Source: Brachionus koreanus
Lineage: Eukaryota > Rotifera > Eurotatoria > Ploima > Brachionidae
Direction: 5' to 3'
Length of the DNA: 64,000 bases
Assembly (NCBI GenBank): GCA_016987375.1
Contig: PJRA01000265.1
Coordinates: forward strand, 64,273-128,272
The notes beneath the pieces were generated by a model, which was given only the letters and a program-made list of their open reading frames with translations, was not told the DNA's origin and searched no databases. A program made the position numbers and the translations under genes. Shown piece by piece: positions 13,206-30,127 of this stretch. Numbering within the stretch: position 1 is the first letter of the stretch; every line of letters starts with the position of its first letter.

Positions 13206-14329
13206 TGATAAAAACAAAGTAAATAAACTTCTCTCCATGTCTTTACTTTTTATCATGACATTATCGGGGAGTTCATGGAAAAATATTTTTTTGATCTTGC
13301 CATTAAAAAATAGGTTTTACTTTGTTTTCAAAAATGTAGATTAATTTACTTAATTCCAAAATTTAAAATTTAGATGGCGTAGCTTCGGTAAGCGCGAAAC
13401 TTAAGTCGATTGAATTCAAATTTGTTATAAACCAAATTTTAGTAAAAATAAAATTATTTTTAATTAATTAAAATAAAAAATTCAAATTTTATTTTTAAAT
13501 TTTATTAATTTTTTTAAAGTTTTTTTTTGATTATGAATTTTTTATTTGACTTTAAAAGACTTAAATAAAATACCTAAGTTCACTCAGCAACATCTATTTT
13601 TAAAGAAAAAAGGCAAATTAAAACAAAAAACACAACTCAAAATTATTTTTATTAGAAATTAGCGTATAAATTTAGTCTAATTAATGATAATTGACTCATT
13701 CACTTGGTAAATAAATGATTAGTTACAGCCTTTTTCAAAATAAATTAGGAGTATTTTCCTTTTTAAAGTCAACATTAAAGTTGACTGTAAAAGCTACAAA
13801 CACATGTTTACCAAGTTACTGTCCAAATTTAATATAATTTATGATTTTATTTAAATCATAGCTACGTATTGTTTTTAAACTTAACAGCTTTAGAACCAAA
13901 ATTAAAATATAAAAAAAAAATTTACAATTTTTTTAAAACATCGATAAAAAAAAAACGAAAAAAAAACTAGAAAATTCACCACTGGGGTTTACACTTTTAA
14001 TTTTAAGTATATTTTAGTGATTCAAGTGCTTAGGTTGTATAGTACAGTATGATTTTGTTTGTCTTTGTTAATTTCTGCAGCTTATCTTTAAAAATTAGAC
14101 TGTCTAAAAATTCAACTTTGTTTTGTGTAGCATTAAAATTTTGTACATTAAAAGCCATTTGATACGGGAATGAATGACTTTAAAATTGATCCTCAATACT
14201 CAATGATGAATTCGATGAATTTCTAAAAAAATAAAGTGAATAAATAAAAATATTTTTTAATTTAAATCTTTGAAGACCATACAAAATGCTAACTATTTGT
14301 GAGCATTAAATGATCTTATTCATGATGAC
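13206..14329. other. Intergenic, downstream of YY1-like gene
   Basis: Nothing recognised. AT-rich sequence; the right end is the probable 3' UTR of the YY1-like gene. Confidence 0.4.
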
Positions 14330-18321
<3,992 letters not shown>

Positions 18322-18818
18322 TATCAGACGTGAATTTAAAACATTTTAATTAGTTTAGGGAAAACAGAAATAGAATTTATTTGTGTGAGTGTGTGTAAAT
18401 GTGAGAGTGTGTATAATTTGTGTGGTGAAGGGTTTTTAAACAAAATTTATGTTAAAACGAAAAATATAAAAGGAATTTTGATGAATGAGAGACAGAGTGC
18501 GTGTGGGATAGGGACCGGGCATGTAGGGCACATGTCACGCGTTTATTTTAATAATTTATTTGAGAATTTTAAATAATTTCTAGAGAGGGCTTGGTCTGAC
18601 GACGAGCAAAGTGTGCATTGTGAATTTTATTTCTTTAGTTCTATTTGCTAAAAATCGATCTCTTTTAATTAATTTATGACTCATTTAAATATTTAAATTA
18701 ACCGATCGATATATATATTTTATTTTTTTGAAATAAATTAACTGATATTTCGAAAATATTAAAAAACGAATCCTACATGACACAAAAATTGTCCGAAATT
18801 AGAAGAAAAATATTTAGA
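18322..18818. promoter_or_regulatory. Upstream region of the YY1-like gene
   Basis: No coding signal. Contains a GT-rich stretch (about 18380-18430) and a GC-richer patch near 18485-18540 that stands out from the AT background. Probable promoter and 5' UTR by position only. Confidence 0.3.
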
Positions 18819-19041
18819 TTAACATTAGAAAGCCCGGCTGATTTCTAATAAAAATTTCAAAAAAAGTTATTTGGATGAATTAAACATTTTCATTGAGAAT
18901 TTATTCATTTACTAAAAAATTACAATCAACATTTTTAGCTAATAAAAGCCATTTTTTAAAATTTTATTTATATGTGATAAAATTCAAATTTCAATTTTTC
19001 AAAATTGGGTCTATAAAACCCCTCGGGCGTTCTAGTGTTAA
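18819..19041. mobile_element. TTAA-flanked MITE, copy 2
   Basis: 223-bp element with TTAA at 18819-18822 and 19038-19041. Left end CATTAGAAAGCCCGGCTGAT; right end reverse-complemented CACTAGAACGCCCGAGGGGT. The right arm shares the GAGGGGT core with copy 1 at 12.4 kb. Non-coding. Confidence 0.6.
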
Positions 19042-19242
19042 AAAAATTCAACTTTTTGGCCCACTTTATTTGATAATTAAAGAAAATCATAATACATTAA
19101 AATTGAAACTGAAATTGAAATTATAATAACTGCTCAAATATATTTTTTTCTTTTATTGTCTTATTTTTATTTACATTTTTTTTTTATTTTTACATCGCCT
19201 TAAAAGCGTCAATTGAATAAATAAATAAAAATTACAATAATA

Positions 19243-19299
19243 AGCTACAGCAGATTAACTGCTGAACAAGGCAATATATTGCCTCACTGTATGGTAGCT
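19243..19299. repeat. Compact three-stem palindromic structure
   Basis: Outer arms AGCTAC (19243-19248) and GTAGCT (19294-19299) enclose two perfect hairpins: CAGCAG-ATTAA-CTGCTG (19248-19264) and AGGCAATATATTGCCT (19269-19284). The layout is that of a small branched RNA or cruciform. No known RNA family recognised. Confidence 0.3.
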
Positions 19300-19823
19300 G
19301 TCTTGTTTTAAATAAATCCCAATTATTTAATAGATAAAATTGCTTTTTTTAGTTTTTAAAAATCGTTTTTAGATTTTGCATTAACATTTTGATTCAACTG
19401 GTAATTAGTTCCACTCGTTTACTACTCAATTTGTCTGGAAGCTCTCTCGAGTCTTAATTCTTGTCTTTTGCTGGTCAATCTAATTCAGTTATGATTTTTA
19501 AATGATAAAAAATAGTTAATAATGATAACTGAATGTAATAATTAAGACGCACAAAAAATTTTCTCTAATGTCACCTTTGCAAATAAGTGTCCACCAAAAC
19601 GTGTCTTTTTTAAAGACCCTAACAGACAAAAATTATAGCTCAAATAATAATGAAGCATATCAGATTTTGCTTCGCTTTAGAAATACAGATAATTTTAACT
19701 CTTCGTTTACAAATATTTGTGTGTCATTTCATAAATCTTCAACTTTTTTCGTAACCACAAATGATTCAAACTGTTAGCAAAAAATATTTAATCGAAAAAA
19801 ATGTTTTTTTTTTTTTAAATTTA

Positions 19824-20169
19824 CAGTGCTTTTACGAAAACAGGAGAATGGGTAAAATTACATCTTTTTACATAAAATTCCGTAAGATTACATAAACTTA
19901 CCTAAACTCAGGGTGGTAAGTAAACTTAATCTTACGTACTCAATTTAACGTAAAATAACGTAAAAAAGAGTTAAAAAAACTAGATTTGATGATTTTGAGG
20001 ATTTATAAGCAGTAAGCATTTTTTTGTCAATTACAATTTTTTACGTAATCTGATAACATAATCTTACGTAATATTACGTTTACTTACCATCCTGAGTTTA
20101 GGTAAGTTTATGTAATTTTACGTAAAAAGACGTAATTTTACCAATTTTCCTGTTTTCGTAAAAGCACTG
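19824..20169. mobile_element. Foldback MITE with long inverted repeats, TA target site
   Basis: 346-bp element between TA dinucleotides (19822-19823, 20170-20171). Both ends start CAGTGCTTTTACGAAAACAG. The arms remain similar for about 120 bp (TAAACTTACCTAAACTCAGG in both) and enclose a centre rich in short TTACGTAA motifs. TA duplication and CAGTG ends fit a Tc1/mariner-type MITE. No open frame. Confidence 0.8.
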
Positions 20170-20171
20170 TA

Positions 20172-20970
20172 TAATTAAAATAAAAATACATTTACACTAT
20201 TTTATTTTATTTAAATTCTTTTTATTAATTTCTTTTATTGCTCTAATAAAGTTAAATTTAATTTATGATTTTTGACAATTTTTTAAATCTGCTTGTTTAA
20301 AATATCAAAATTATCTATGCCTCAAATGGAAAAATAGCAGACGTTAAATATTAATAAAATTAAAAAAAATCAATGAAATTTTTTTAGTAAATTTAAATAA
20401 AAATTTAATACTGACAATAAAGTTCAATTTTTACTTAAGATTTGTAAGAAATTTTTGCAAAAATAAATTTTTCTGAGTTTCTATGAAGTGTATTTACACT
20501 TTATAGATTATTCTTGATCAAATCATTAACAGATTCCAACCTAGGAGCCTCAAAAAGTTGACTTATACTGTTTGAGTATCTAATTTAAGGTTCCTTCAAT
20601 AGATTGTTTAAAATTAATAAATCATGTTTAATATAATGGACTTGTTCCATTCTTGATGAATTTTCTTCCATTTTTCGTAGACAGCTATTGTTATACTCAA
20701 TATAAATGTGTCTTTTTATTTTAAATTTTTTTGATGAAAAATTTTATCTAAGAAAAAAAAATTAAATATTTTCTATTTTGGCTTGTTTTCAAACCAAAAA
20801 AAATATTAAATTTAAAAAGGTCTAATTTTTGCACCAGAAAAGAGAACAATTCTTTGGATTTAATATTTGATCATGAAAAATTTACTAAATTAAACACAAA
20901 TTTGAAAAATAATTTTTGATTCTAAAATTTTTATTTTTATATTAGAAAAATTTAAAAAGATGATTTTTTT
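20172..20970. other. Intergenic 3' of TRAPPC1
   Basis: AT-rich, nothing recognised; includes the likely TRAPPC1 3' UTR at its right edge. Confidence 0.4.
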
Positions 20971-21462
20971 TTAATTTTTAAATATCAATGAATTTCTTAT
21001 TAAATCTTCCAATTTATTTTCAAAAGCAATATTCTTAATCGGTTCCTGAAGATTTTGATTTACATTTCTGATTACAGTAGGCAATAGCACATGTTCATAA
21101 ATTTGATGCAATAATTCTCTGATATTTCCAAGTGGATTTAAATCTGTGTTAAGCACAAACTTAATTCCAGACGGAGTTTCATAATAATTTAGTTTGTACT
21201 TGTTGGTTTTAAATCCTAAAAATCCGTCTTTTCTTAAAAAATAATTTATTCTAAACTGAAATTAAATTTTATTTGATAATTAAATAAATTACAAATCTGT
21301 TGGAGACATTTTTGTTACGAACGACTTCATTTCAATTATTAAACCAAACATTTGCTTGAATTCTAACTCTTGACTTAAACCAGATTGTTTAGTACGATTC
21401 CATTCTCGGTAAAAAATGCACTGACCTTCTCGATTAAATATGTATAAATTATAGATTGCCAT
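20971..21462 (-). CDS. TRAPPC1: TRAPP complex subunit 1, complete
   Basis: Small longin-fold subunit of the TRAPP tethering complexes, the Rab1/Rab11 exchange factors of ER-Golgi and Golgi traffic. Two exons, 21293-21462 and 20971-21232, with a 60-bp intron, give 143 residues; human TRAPPC1 has 145. The N-terminus MAIYNLYIFNREGQCIFYRE, then FVTKMSPTDLKDGFLGFKT, YKLNYYETPSGIKFVLNTDL and IRELLHQIY match the family from end to end, including the YYETPSG block. The intron splits MSPTD/LKDG. It is divergent from ILF2, with about 500 bp between the start codons. Confidence 0.95.
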
Positions 21463-21966
21463 TTTAACAAAAAATTATTATTCATATCCTTCATGTGATA
21501 GTTATTTTTCCCAAATTTTAGTCAAACAAAGAAGCATTATTAAGTTCAAATTTGTTTTTGTTTTTTTTTTTTAAATTAATAAATTTTTTGTTTTCAATTT
21601 TTTATTAAATTAGTTAGAATAGTCGTAGATTTTTAAATGTAATTTTTGAGTTGTCAAGAATTCTTCTTCCTCATTTATTATAATAAAAATCATTGATCAT
21701 CTGAATTCTATTATTCAAAATCAATTAGGACTTTTTTTGATATTTGATTTTTAAAATAATGCATAAAAGTTTAATTTAGTTAATTAAATAATATGGATTA
21801 TTTAAAATAAAAAACAGCAAAAAAAACGAACTAATTATTTAGAATTTATTCTTATTTCCATGGCGGAAATGTTAAATTTATTTTGCCAGTCTCAAAATAA
21901 ACTATAAAATTTATGGTTAAGATTTTTTTTAACATTTGATTTTATTTTAAAAAATTCCAAAACAAA
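21463..21966. promoter_or_regulatory. Shared TRAPPC1/ILF2 divergent promoter region
   Basis: 504 bp separate two head-to-head start codons. No clear TATA or other element picked out in AT-rich sequence. Bidirectional promoter inferred from geometry alone. Confidence 0.45.
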
Positions 21967-23715
<1,749 letters not shown>

Positions 23716-23753
23716 TTTGGATGAAGTTTTAAATAGAAATTTTTTTTATGTAA

Positions 23754-23759
23754 AATAAA
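23754..23759 (+). other. Polyadenylation signal of ILF2
   Basis: AATAAA 39 bp past the ILF2 stop codon, the first canonical hexamer downstream. Confidence 0.5.
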
Positions 23760-24838
23760 GATAATTCTTGATCACTAAATTTTAATTTCTTTTGATCAAT
23801 TAATTTTGTGTTGAAAAATTTTTGTTCTGTAAACTAAATAAAGTTTTAAAATTAAGTTTTTTTATATTTAAATTTTTCATAAGGAAAATATTTGACTTAA
23901 AATCAATAACTATTTTTTTTAAACATTGAAATCAAGATTTCATAAGTAAATTTTCAATTCAAGATTAAAATGATCTTTTATGCGCCTTTAATTTATAATA
24001 ACTCTAATTCAAGACTTTTCAATTTAAATTTTTAACACTAGAAGCATCAAATGATTTGTTAAAGGTCTTATTTAAAGAACATGATTACGGTTAAAGAAAA
24101 GAAAAAAAATTTATTCATTATCTTTTACAAATTTGATGTTATTTAAAAAAATGCTTCTCCTTTGCGAAATAAATCAATAAAGAAATACCCAAACAAATGA
24201 TGACTTGTTTTAATTTTAATTTATAAAAATAAATTGCATATTTCCATTAAATACTAATAAAATGATTGACATTTATATAAAAAATAAAATAATTTTGGCG
24301 TAAGATGAGGCCTTTCATTTAATGTATCGAAGTGACTGTTGATACAATCAAATGTGAATGCGAGTTCACAACTTCTTTTCACGCTCTGTATATAGCGGAA
24401 ATAAACTTTTTAATGATATCATGGTTTCACGCAAGATTTTACACTCCAGATCTTGTATCTATCCCGATGAAAAAAATTTTAAAGAGACTCTCAAAGACCT
24501 CGTTTAGAAAAATGGCGAAAAAAATCAAAGATCATGAGAATTTTCTTTCGAGATTTTCCAGGGGAAAAAGTTACATCTTTCTCTTAGATATCTCTTTATT
24601 TTTTAGAAAGATTCTCGAATTTAATTTTTTTCATAATAATTTAAATAAAACCAAGTGAATTCATATTTGATATTTTTATTAAAATTTAAATTAAAATTTA
24701 ATTTTTTTCTGATTTTTGTGTCTCAGCATTTTCTATTAGCAATTATTACACATTCTTTCCAGGTTTGCTCGATCTTGTCTGGAGAAGATTCAGCTTTTGC
24801 TATTGCACATTCTAAATAAAAACTAAACAAGGTTCTAG
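23760..24838. other. Intergenic region 3' of ILF2
   Basis: Mostly nothing recognised. A single TTAACACTAGAAGCATC at about 24032 resembles one end of the TTAA MITEs, but no partner end was found. On the minus strand about 24855-24735, an open segment ending in a stop reads GFGPRTLFSFYLECAIAKAE and then SSPDKIEQTWKECVIIANRK. It looks coding (mixed hydrophobic/charged, a preceding TTCAG acceptor) but I do not recognise it. Confidence 0.3.
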
Positions 24839-25192
24839 GCCCAAAACCTGAATTCTATTGTGCACAGGACAACAAGTGAATCTTTCAAAGCATCAACTCT
24901 CAATCAAAAATTGAGATCAATTAAAAATTTTTGTCATTCTATATTTAATTTGTTGCGTATTTATGATGAAAAATATTTTCCAAAAAAAAAAGAAAGACTC
25001 GAAAATTCTCTTTCTAAACTTCAAGCCAACAATGAAACAATTGATAGCCTAAATAGTTAATTTGTCCCATTATTTGATAAAGACTATGGTTTCCTTATCT
25101 ATAACATGAATATTAATAATATTTCAGAACGTGTTCCTCCTTCAGTTATTGATATGACCGAAAATGAAAAGAAAAATGATTATTTTGATTGA
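24839..25192 (+). CDS. Unrecognised coding-like fragment, two possible exons
   Basis: Not recognised. An open frame from about 24839 (after CTAG) runs through SIVHRTTSESFKASTLNQKL and SIKNFCHSIFNLLRIYDEKY to a Lys-rich, helical tail LSKLQANNETIDSLN. A possible GT donor near 25058 and acceptor TTTCAG before 25129 would join it to KRVPPSVIDMTENEKKNDYF and a stop at about 25192. There is no ATG in frame at the start, so a 5' exon would be missing, or this is a decayed gene. Composition is that of a small alpha-helical protein. The other strand just upstream also has a coding-like segment. No function proposed. Confidence 0.3.
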
Positions 25193-25518
25193 TTAAGATA
25201 TATTTGAGTAAAAAAAATTTTACTTATTTATTCAAATAAATAATTATTCATCAAAATTAAGCAAATTCAAAAATGTTCAATTAATTTTTATTGAATTTAA
25301 GCTTTTATGTTGCTATAAAATGGAATCATTAATTTGATTTATTTTATCGAAACCATCAGGCAAAGCAATAAGACTTATATTTAAAATAAAAGAATCGAAA
25401 GCTTATGATCAAAATGAGCAAATATAAATTTACAAAAAATTAATATTAAATATTCTGCCCACCTTAGTTACTAAATTCTAAGACACATTTAAGTTTACTT
25501 AATCAATTAAACCCAAAA

Positions 25519-26985
25519 ATGTCTTTTTGTCATAATAAATCACACTTGGTAAGTACTATTTTATCATTTATTTTAAAACTAAATCGTTTTGTTATTAGCC
25601 TTGTAAAGATTTAAATAAAATTTTCAAATTTTAATAATTTACTTAAATCAATAGACTGCTAGAAAAGAATAATTAACTTAATTTTTCTATAATTAAGAAA
25701 AAAGAAGACGTAAAAACAAAAGCATTGGTTTCAACAGCATTTCAAGATCATATTTCCAAACAATTGGATTTGAACTCATTGGTAAATTTAAACAATAAGA
25801 AACCTATTAGTAAAAGCAAAATTGTAAAAATAGAAGCAAAATCCAAAGTAGACTCTGGCTTCAAAAGTAATCTTAAATTAATCTGTAAATTTCTATTTAA
25901 TTTTTATAAAGAAAACATAATCAAAAAAAAAATTATTGATGATGAAAAAGAATACGTTTTAACAAAAGCAACATCAGCTGATGTCCCTAGTTTAGGTAAA
26001 ATTTAAAAAAAATATCAAAAAGAGCTCTAAAACTTTATTTTTAAGCTGAAAAACTTGGTCTTATAGGAATTGAAGATTCACGAAAGCAAATTGATGAATC
26101 CGAATGGAATGAAATTAAAAAAAAATACCAATCTAGACAAGAATTCAAAGAACCCTGTGTTATATGCAAAGAACCACTTGGAATCAATCAGCAAGTTCTA
26201 TTGTCTTGTACTCACACATTTCATCGAAATTGTCTAGAAATGTTCGAAAAACATTCAGGAAAAAAAGCCTGTCCAATGTGTCGAAAAGAGCGGTACAAAG
26301 CAAGAGTCGTGTATGATGCTTCTCGATACCACAAAAACATCTGCGCATCAAAGTATCATTGATTACCAATATTAAAATCTAAATATAAAAGAAATATTTC
26401 ATTAGAATTCAAGCAGCTTGGCGTGGATATATTGTACGTAGATGGTATAAAAACTACCGCAAAATGACTCCACCTAAAAATCCAATTTTAAGGAAAAAAT
26501 TTTTTGAAGAAAAAGTAAGCTAGAATATTAAATTAAAAGATATTTTGAAAAATTTTTAGCTTTCAGACATCACAAATCGGCTAATTCAGTCTTTTAATTA
26601 TGATACAGACAATTTATTGGAAGATATTGATAAAAATTTAAAAATAAGTCGTGAGACATTTAAAAATTTTGAAGAGAGATATAGAGTTATAACAGAAGGA
26701 GAATGGAATGCTTTGCTAACAAAAGCAATCAATCGAAATCATGATGAATGTTCTATTTGTATGAATAAGTATAGTTTACCTAATTCAATTTTAGAATTAG
26801 GAAAATGTAAACCTCCACTTGAAAGTTGTGAACCAGTTATTTTACTTTCATGCTCTCATATATTTCATTCAATTTGCCTTGAAACATTTGAAGAACTTAA
26901 CTTGGATAAAATTAATGTGTGTCCTGAGTGTAGATCAGTATACAAGAAGCGTGAGATATCGACTTTCTGTCAAAAAAAACAATAA
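25519..26985 (+). CDS. RNF32: RING finger protein 32, complete
   Basis: Putative E3 ubiquitin ligase with two RING-H2 domains flanking an IQ motif; mammalian RNF32 is testis/ciliated-cell enriched. Exons: 25519-25548, 25698-25866, 25912-25995, 26046-26352, 26406-26514, 26560-26985; 374 residues (human 362). Order: AFQDHISKQLDLNSL, DDEKEYVLTKAT, KLGLIG; RING1 CVICKEPL...SCTHTFHRNCLEMF...CPMC; IQ segment IQAAWRGYIVRRWYKNYRKM; KKFFEEKLSDITNRLIQSFN; RING2 CSICMNKY...SCSHIFHSICLETF...CPEC. All zinc ligands of both RINGs are present. The first 10-residue exon is assigned from an ATG followed by GTAAGT. Confidence 0.95.
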
Positions 26986-27766
26986 GCTATTTATTAAATA
27001 TAATCTTAATAGCAATTTTTCAAATTATTTGTTTCATAATAAACTGACATTTAAATAAATCTCATATAATTTTCTCTATGAAATTAAAATTTGATACAAA
27101 AATACAAATTTGTTATTTAAAAATAATATTTTATTAGTCATTTTATTAGTCAATTATTTATTAATTTTAATTAGTAAAAGTATAAAATTTTTTTAAACTT
27201 TCTGAGTAAATGTATCAAAATAAATAAAAAATAATCTAAAAATTCTTTTAGGTATTATTTATATATAGGTGATGTGAAAAAAAAATTAAAAATAAACAAA
27301 AAAATTAACACAAAAAAAGAGTAGCATCAGATAATTTTAATTTCAAAAAATAAAAAATTTTTTTCTTTCTTTTTTTATCATTAATTATCAATCAGGTTAG
27401 TTTTTTTTCTCTCTTTTCAACTTAAATGTTCTTATATTGTACAAATTTGTCAAATTACAAATTTTTAAAAACACAAAAAAAAAATAATTGAAAATATCGT
27501 TTCGAAAAATTATGATAATAATTTAAAGCTAGGAATTGTTGATATTTTTCAAAAATTCAAACTAGATATTAGAGAAAAAAAAATAATCCGCTTTTCAAGA
27601 GTAATGTAAAGTAAGCAAAAAATAATTACAATTAAATAATTCACATTTATTAGACATTTATTAGTATTAATTAAACAAAATATTATAAAATTAAATTTTT
27701 GAAAAATTCTATTTCTCTTTTAATGGAAACATTTATTTGCGCACAAAAATATAAAATTATTTCAAA
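26986..27766. other. Convergent intergenic gap RNF32/GPCR
   Basis: Only AT-rich 3' flanks. AATAAA hexamers at 27038-27043 and 27054-27059 probably serve RNF32. Nothing else recognised. Confidence 0.4.
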
Positions 27767-28810
27767 TTAATGTGTCAATAGAGACTCATGTTTTTTGAAA
27801 AGATCATATTTAATTCCAAAAATCTTGGCAAAATTGTTAAATATGAATTTATCATAAAAGAGATTGATAAAGGTTATCAAAAAATAATGAGATTGATTTG
27901 TCAAAATCGTAATAGTGAAAATAAACTCAAATAGAAATGAACTTTTAGAGGCACTTGTTTTTAAATTAGAAAAATAATTAAAAAATGTTAGTAAAACTAT
28001 GGGAAAATTGAATATTAAAAAATAAAATGGAATCGCCTTGAAACGCTGAAGCATTATGTTGTAATTTTTACTTCGTTTAAGTACAATTTTTCCATTTATT
28101 TTAAATTTGCTTATTTCGCTTAATATTAAGTAAAATGTAACCAACAAAAAATTAAATGGCAAAAAAAAATAAAATAAAAAATCGATTATCTCTCTTATGA
28201 AAATAATGTCTTTGTCCTTTATGGCACATAAATGAAATACAATATTTTTGCTTTGATTCTTTGATACATCTACATAAACCATTGAAATATTTTCAATGAA
28301 AATAAGATCTAAAGACGATGTTGCCATTAATAGTAGACCAACTAAAAATATTACCCTTTTTTTAGATTTGTTTGTATTTAGTACATCTTTGGTTATTATA
28401 CTGAAATATGTGGTTAAAATTAACAATGGTGCGATCCATGAAGTTAAATTTGTCATTGAACGATAGACATAATTAAAAATTTTGCAAGAGAAATTTGAAT
28501 ACGCTGACAAACTGTGGTATTGATCGATAAATGTATAATTGGCTAAAGTACAAAGAAGAGCAGTTAGCTGAGTAACAGATAGTGTTATAAAATAGACTTT
28601 ATTTAAGCTTCGGTTTGATTTATATAAATAAGAAATAAATTGAATTGCATTTGCAATAACACCAAGTGTAAATAAAATTTGTGGAAATTTAAAATTTAGA
28701 AATTTAATCAAATAGCTGTAAAAATCAATTTCTTTGCCTAAAATAGCTTCATATATTTTTATGTTAACAATACTGTTTCGATTAAGCTGATTCAGATAAA
28801 AAAAATCCAT
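27767..28810 (-). CDS. Divergent seven-transmembrane receptor (rhodopsin-like, orphan), single exon
   Basis: 347 residues with seven hydrophobic segments (residues roughly 42-62, 75-95, 115-140, 152-170, 208-232, 255-280, 293-315). Cysteines flank TM3 (SNFSCKIFNYVYRS) and lie in loop 2 (HLCAIKDK), the usual disulfide. Family landmarks are degenerate: the TM3 end reads YFSIITKD instead of DRY, and TM7 ends NLFYDKFI in place of NPxxY. Potential N-glycosylation sites NYT and NLT lie in the N-terminal half. Intronless, whereas its neighbours are intron-rich. Such receptors are usually lineage-expanded peptide or chemosensory receptors; the ligand cannot be inferred. It is convergent with RNF32. 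Confidence 0.8.
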   Translation of the reverse strand: MDFFYLNQLNRNSIVNIKIYEAILGKEIDFYSYLIKFLNFKFPQILFTLGVIANAIQFISYLYKSNRSLNKVYFITLSVTQLTALLCTLANYTFIDQYHSLSAYSNFSCKIFNYVYRSMTNLTSWIAPLLILTTYFSIITKDVLNTNKSKKRVIFLVGLLLMATSSLDLIFIENISMVYVDVSKNQSKNIVFHLCAIKDKDIIFIREIIDFLFYFFLPFNFLLVTFYLILSEISKFKINGKIVLKRSKNYNIMLQRFKAIPFYFLIFNFPIVLLTFFNYFSNLKTSASKSSFLFEFIFTITILTNQSHYFLITFINLFYDKFIFNNFAKIFGIKYDLFKKHESLLTH

Positions 28811-28984
28811 CGTATTATTTTCTCAAAATAAGTATCTAATTAAATCTTAAAAGGATACTTTATTTTAGATTTTATCTTCAAAACTACTATTTTGGCCAAG
28901 AAAATTTACAGCCTTTTAACCTATAAAACTTTCAAATTCCAATTTAAATCAATTGCAAATAGGCATTGCAACGAAATTGCGCAT

Positions 28985-29174
28985 TTAACACTAGAACTCG
29001 ATGGATTTTTTAGACACCTTTTTAATAAAATTAAACTTAAATATTTTTTGATAGAATTAATATTTTTTAAGATAGCTTTTAAAAATTAATCATTTTGATT
29101 TTAATTCTTAAAAAAATTTAGCTAATTTTAATTTGAAATCTTATTTATTATCTGCCGGGCTTTCTTCTTGTTAA
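28985..29174. mobile_element. TTAA-flanked MITE, copy 3
   Basis: 190-bp element, TTAA at 28985-28988 and 29171-29174. Left end CACTAGAACTCGATGGATTT; right end reverse-complemented CAAGAAGAAAGCCCGGCAGA, sharing AGAAAGCCCGGC with the left arm of copy 2. Lies about 180 bp upstream of the GPCR start. Confidence 0.55.
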
Positions 29175-30127
29175 AATTTTTGAGCAAAAAAAAACAAATT
29201 GAAAATTGATCAAAAATTTTACTTCGCGGAAATTTCCATCTAATTTTAAACTAAAAAGCTGAAAAGGCAAGATATAAAACAGCTTAATTCAATTATAAAA
29301 TTATATTATTTTTATTTATGATATATTTCAATAAAATTCATTTTTTATACTAATGACACTTTTGGAAAAAAATCTAACAATGCTTTTTTTTATTTTAAAT
29401 TAAAAAAAATATTATCTTAAAAAAATTTAGAAAAATTAAAAAAAAAGGAAATTAGTTTATTGCTTATATATTAAACAGATATGTTAAATAAAAATTTCAA
29501 ATGAAAAAATTCAAGAACAGTATGTTTGTTTAAAAAAAAAAAACATATTGATTACAAAATTTAAAATAAGAGTTCTTGATGAAATTTTTAAATCAACGTT
29601 AGATTGGTCTTATATTCATATCAGAAGACATAATTAAGCTGGGTTAAATTTATCAAGAAAATAATAAGAAAATTGATAATTTCTCAAATTTAAAATTAAT
29701 TTTATGTCAACCTGATATACCAATTGTAGGATTTTCGGCATTTAAATTATTTGGAAGTCATTTATAAAATTATGATCACCTATAAAGATAAAAATTTTTT
29801 AGAAAATTTCCAATTTCCAAGCAAATTAGATTATAGATTTTTACCAATTTTGAAATTATCCTTTCCGATTTTAATTATAAGCTTAATTATGATAAAGTTA
29901 ATCTAAATTTTTAAAAAATAAAAATAAACTGTTATTTCTTTCGTCACATAAATTCTTAATCTGAAAAAATAATTGCGCACGATTTAAGTTAAATTTGTTT
30001 TAAATAATTTCAAAGAAAAATGTAAATTATTATTTTTGCTATTGAAAATAAGTGTGCATAATTTTCACTAATTTAAAAAAAATAATTTTTTTTTCTAAAT
30101 AAAGATATTTTATCAAGAGTTTCGGTA
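29175..30127. other. Intergenic, upstream of the Josephin gene
   Basis: AT-rich; no gene, repeat or element recognised. Confidence 0.4.

Noticed and set aside
13375..13420. GC-richer patch (GGCGTAGCTTCGGTAAGCGCG) that might be a tRNA fragment
   Set aside because: No acceptor stem, anticodon arm or T-loop could be folded.
28892..29089. 65-residue open frame upstream of the GPCR
   Set aside because: It runs into the TTAA MITE and has no splice context or recognisable protein features.
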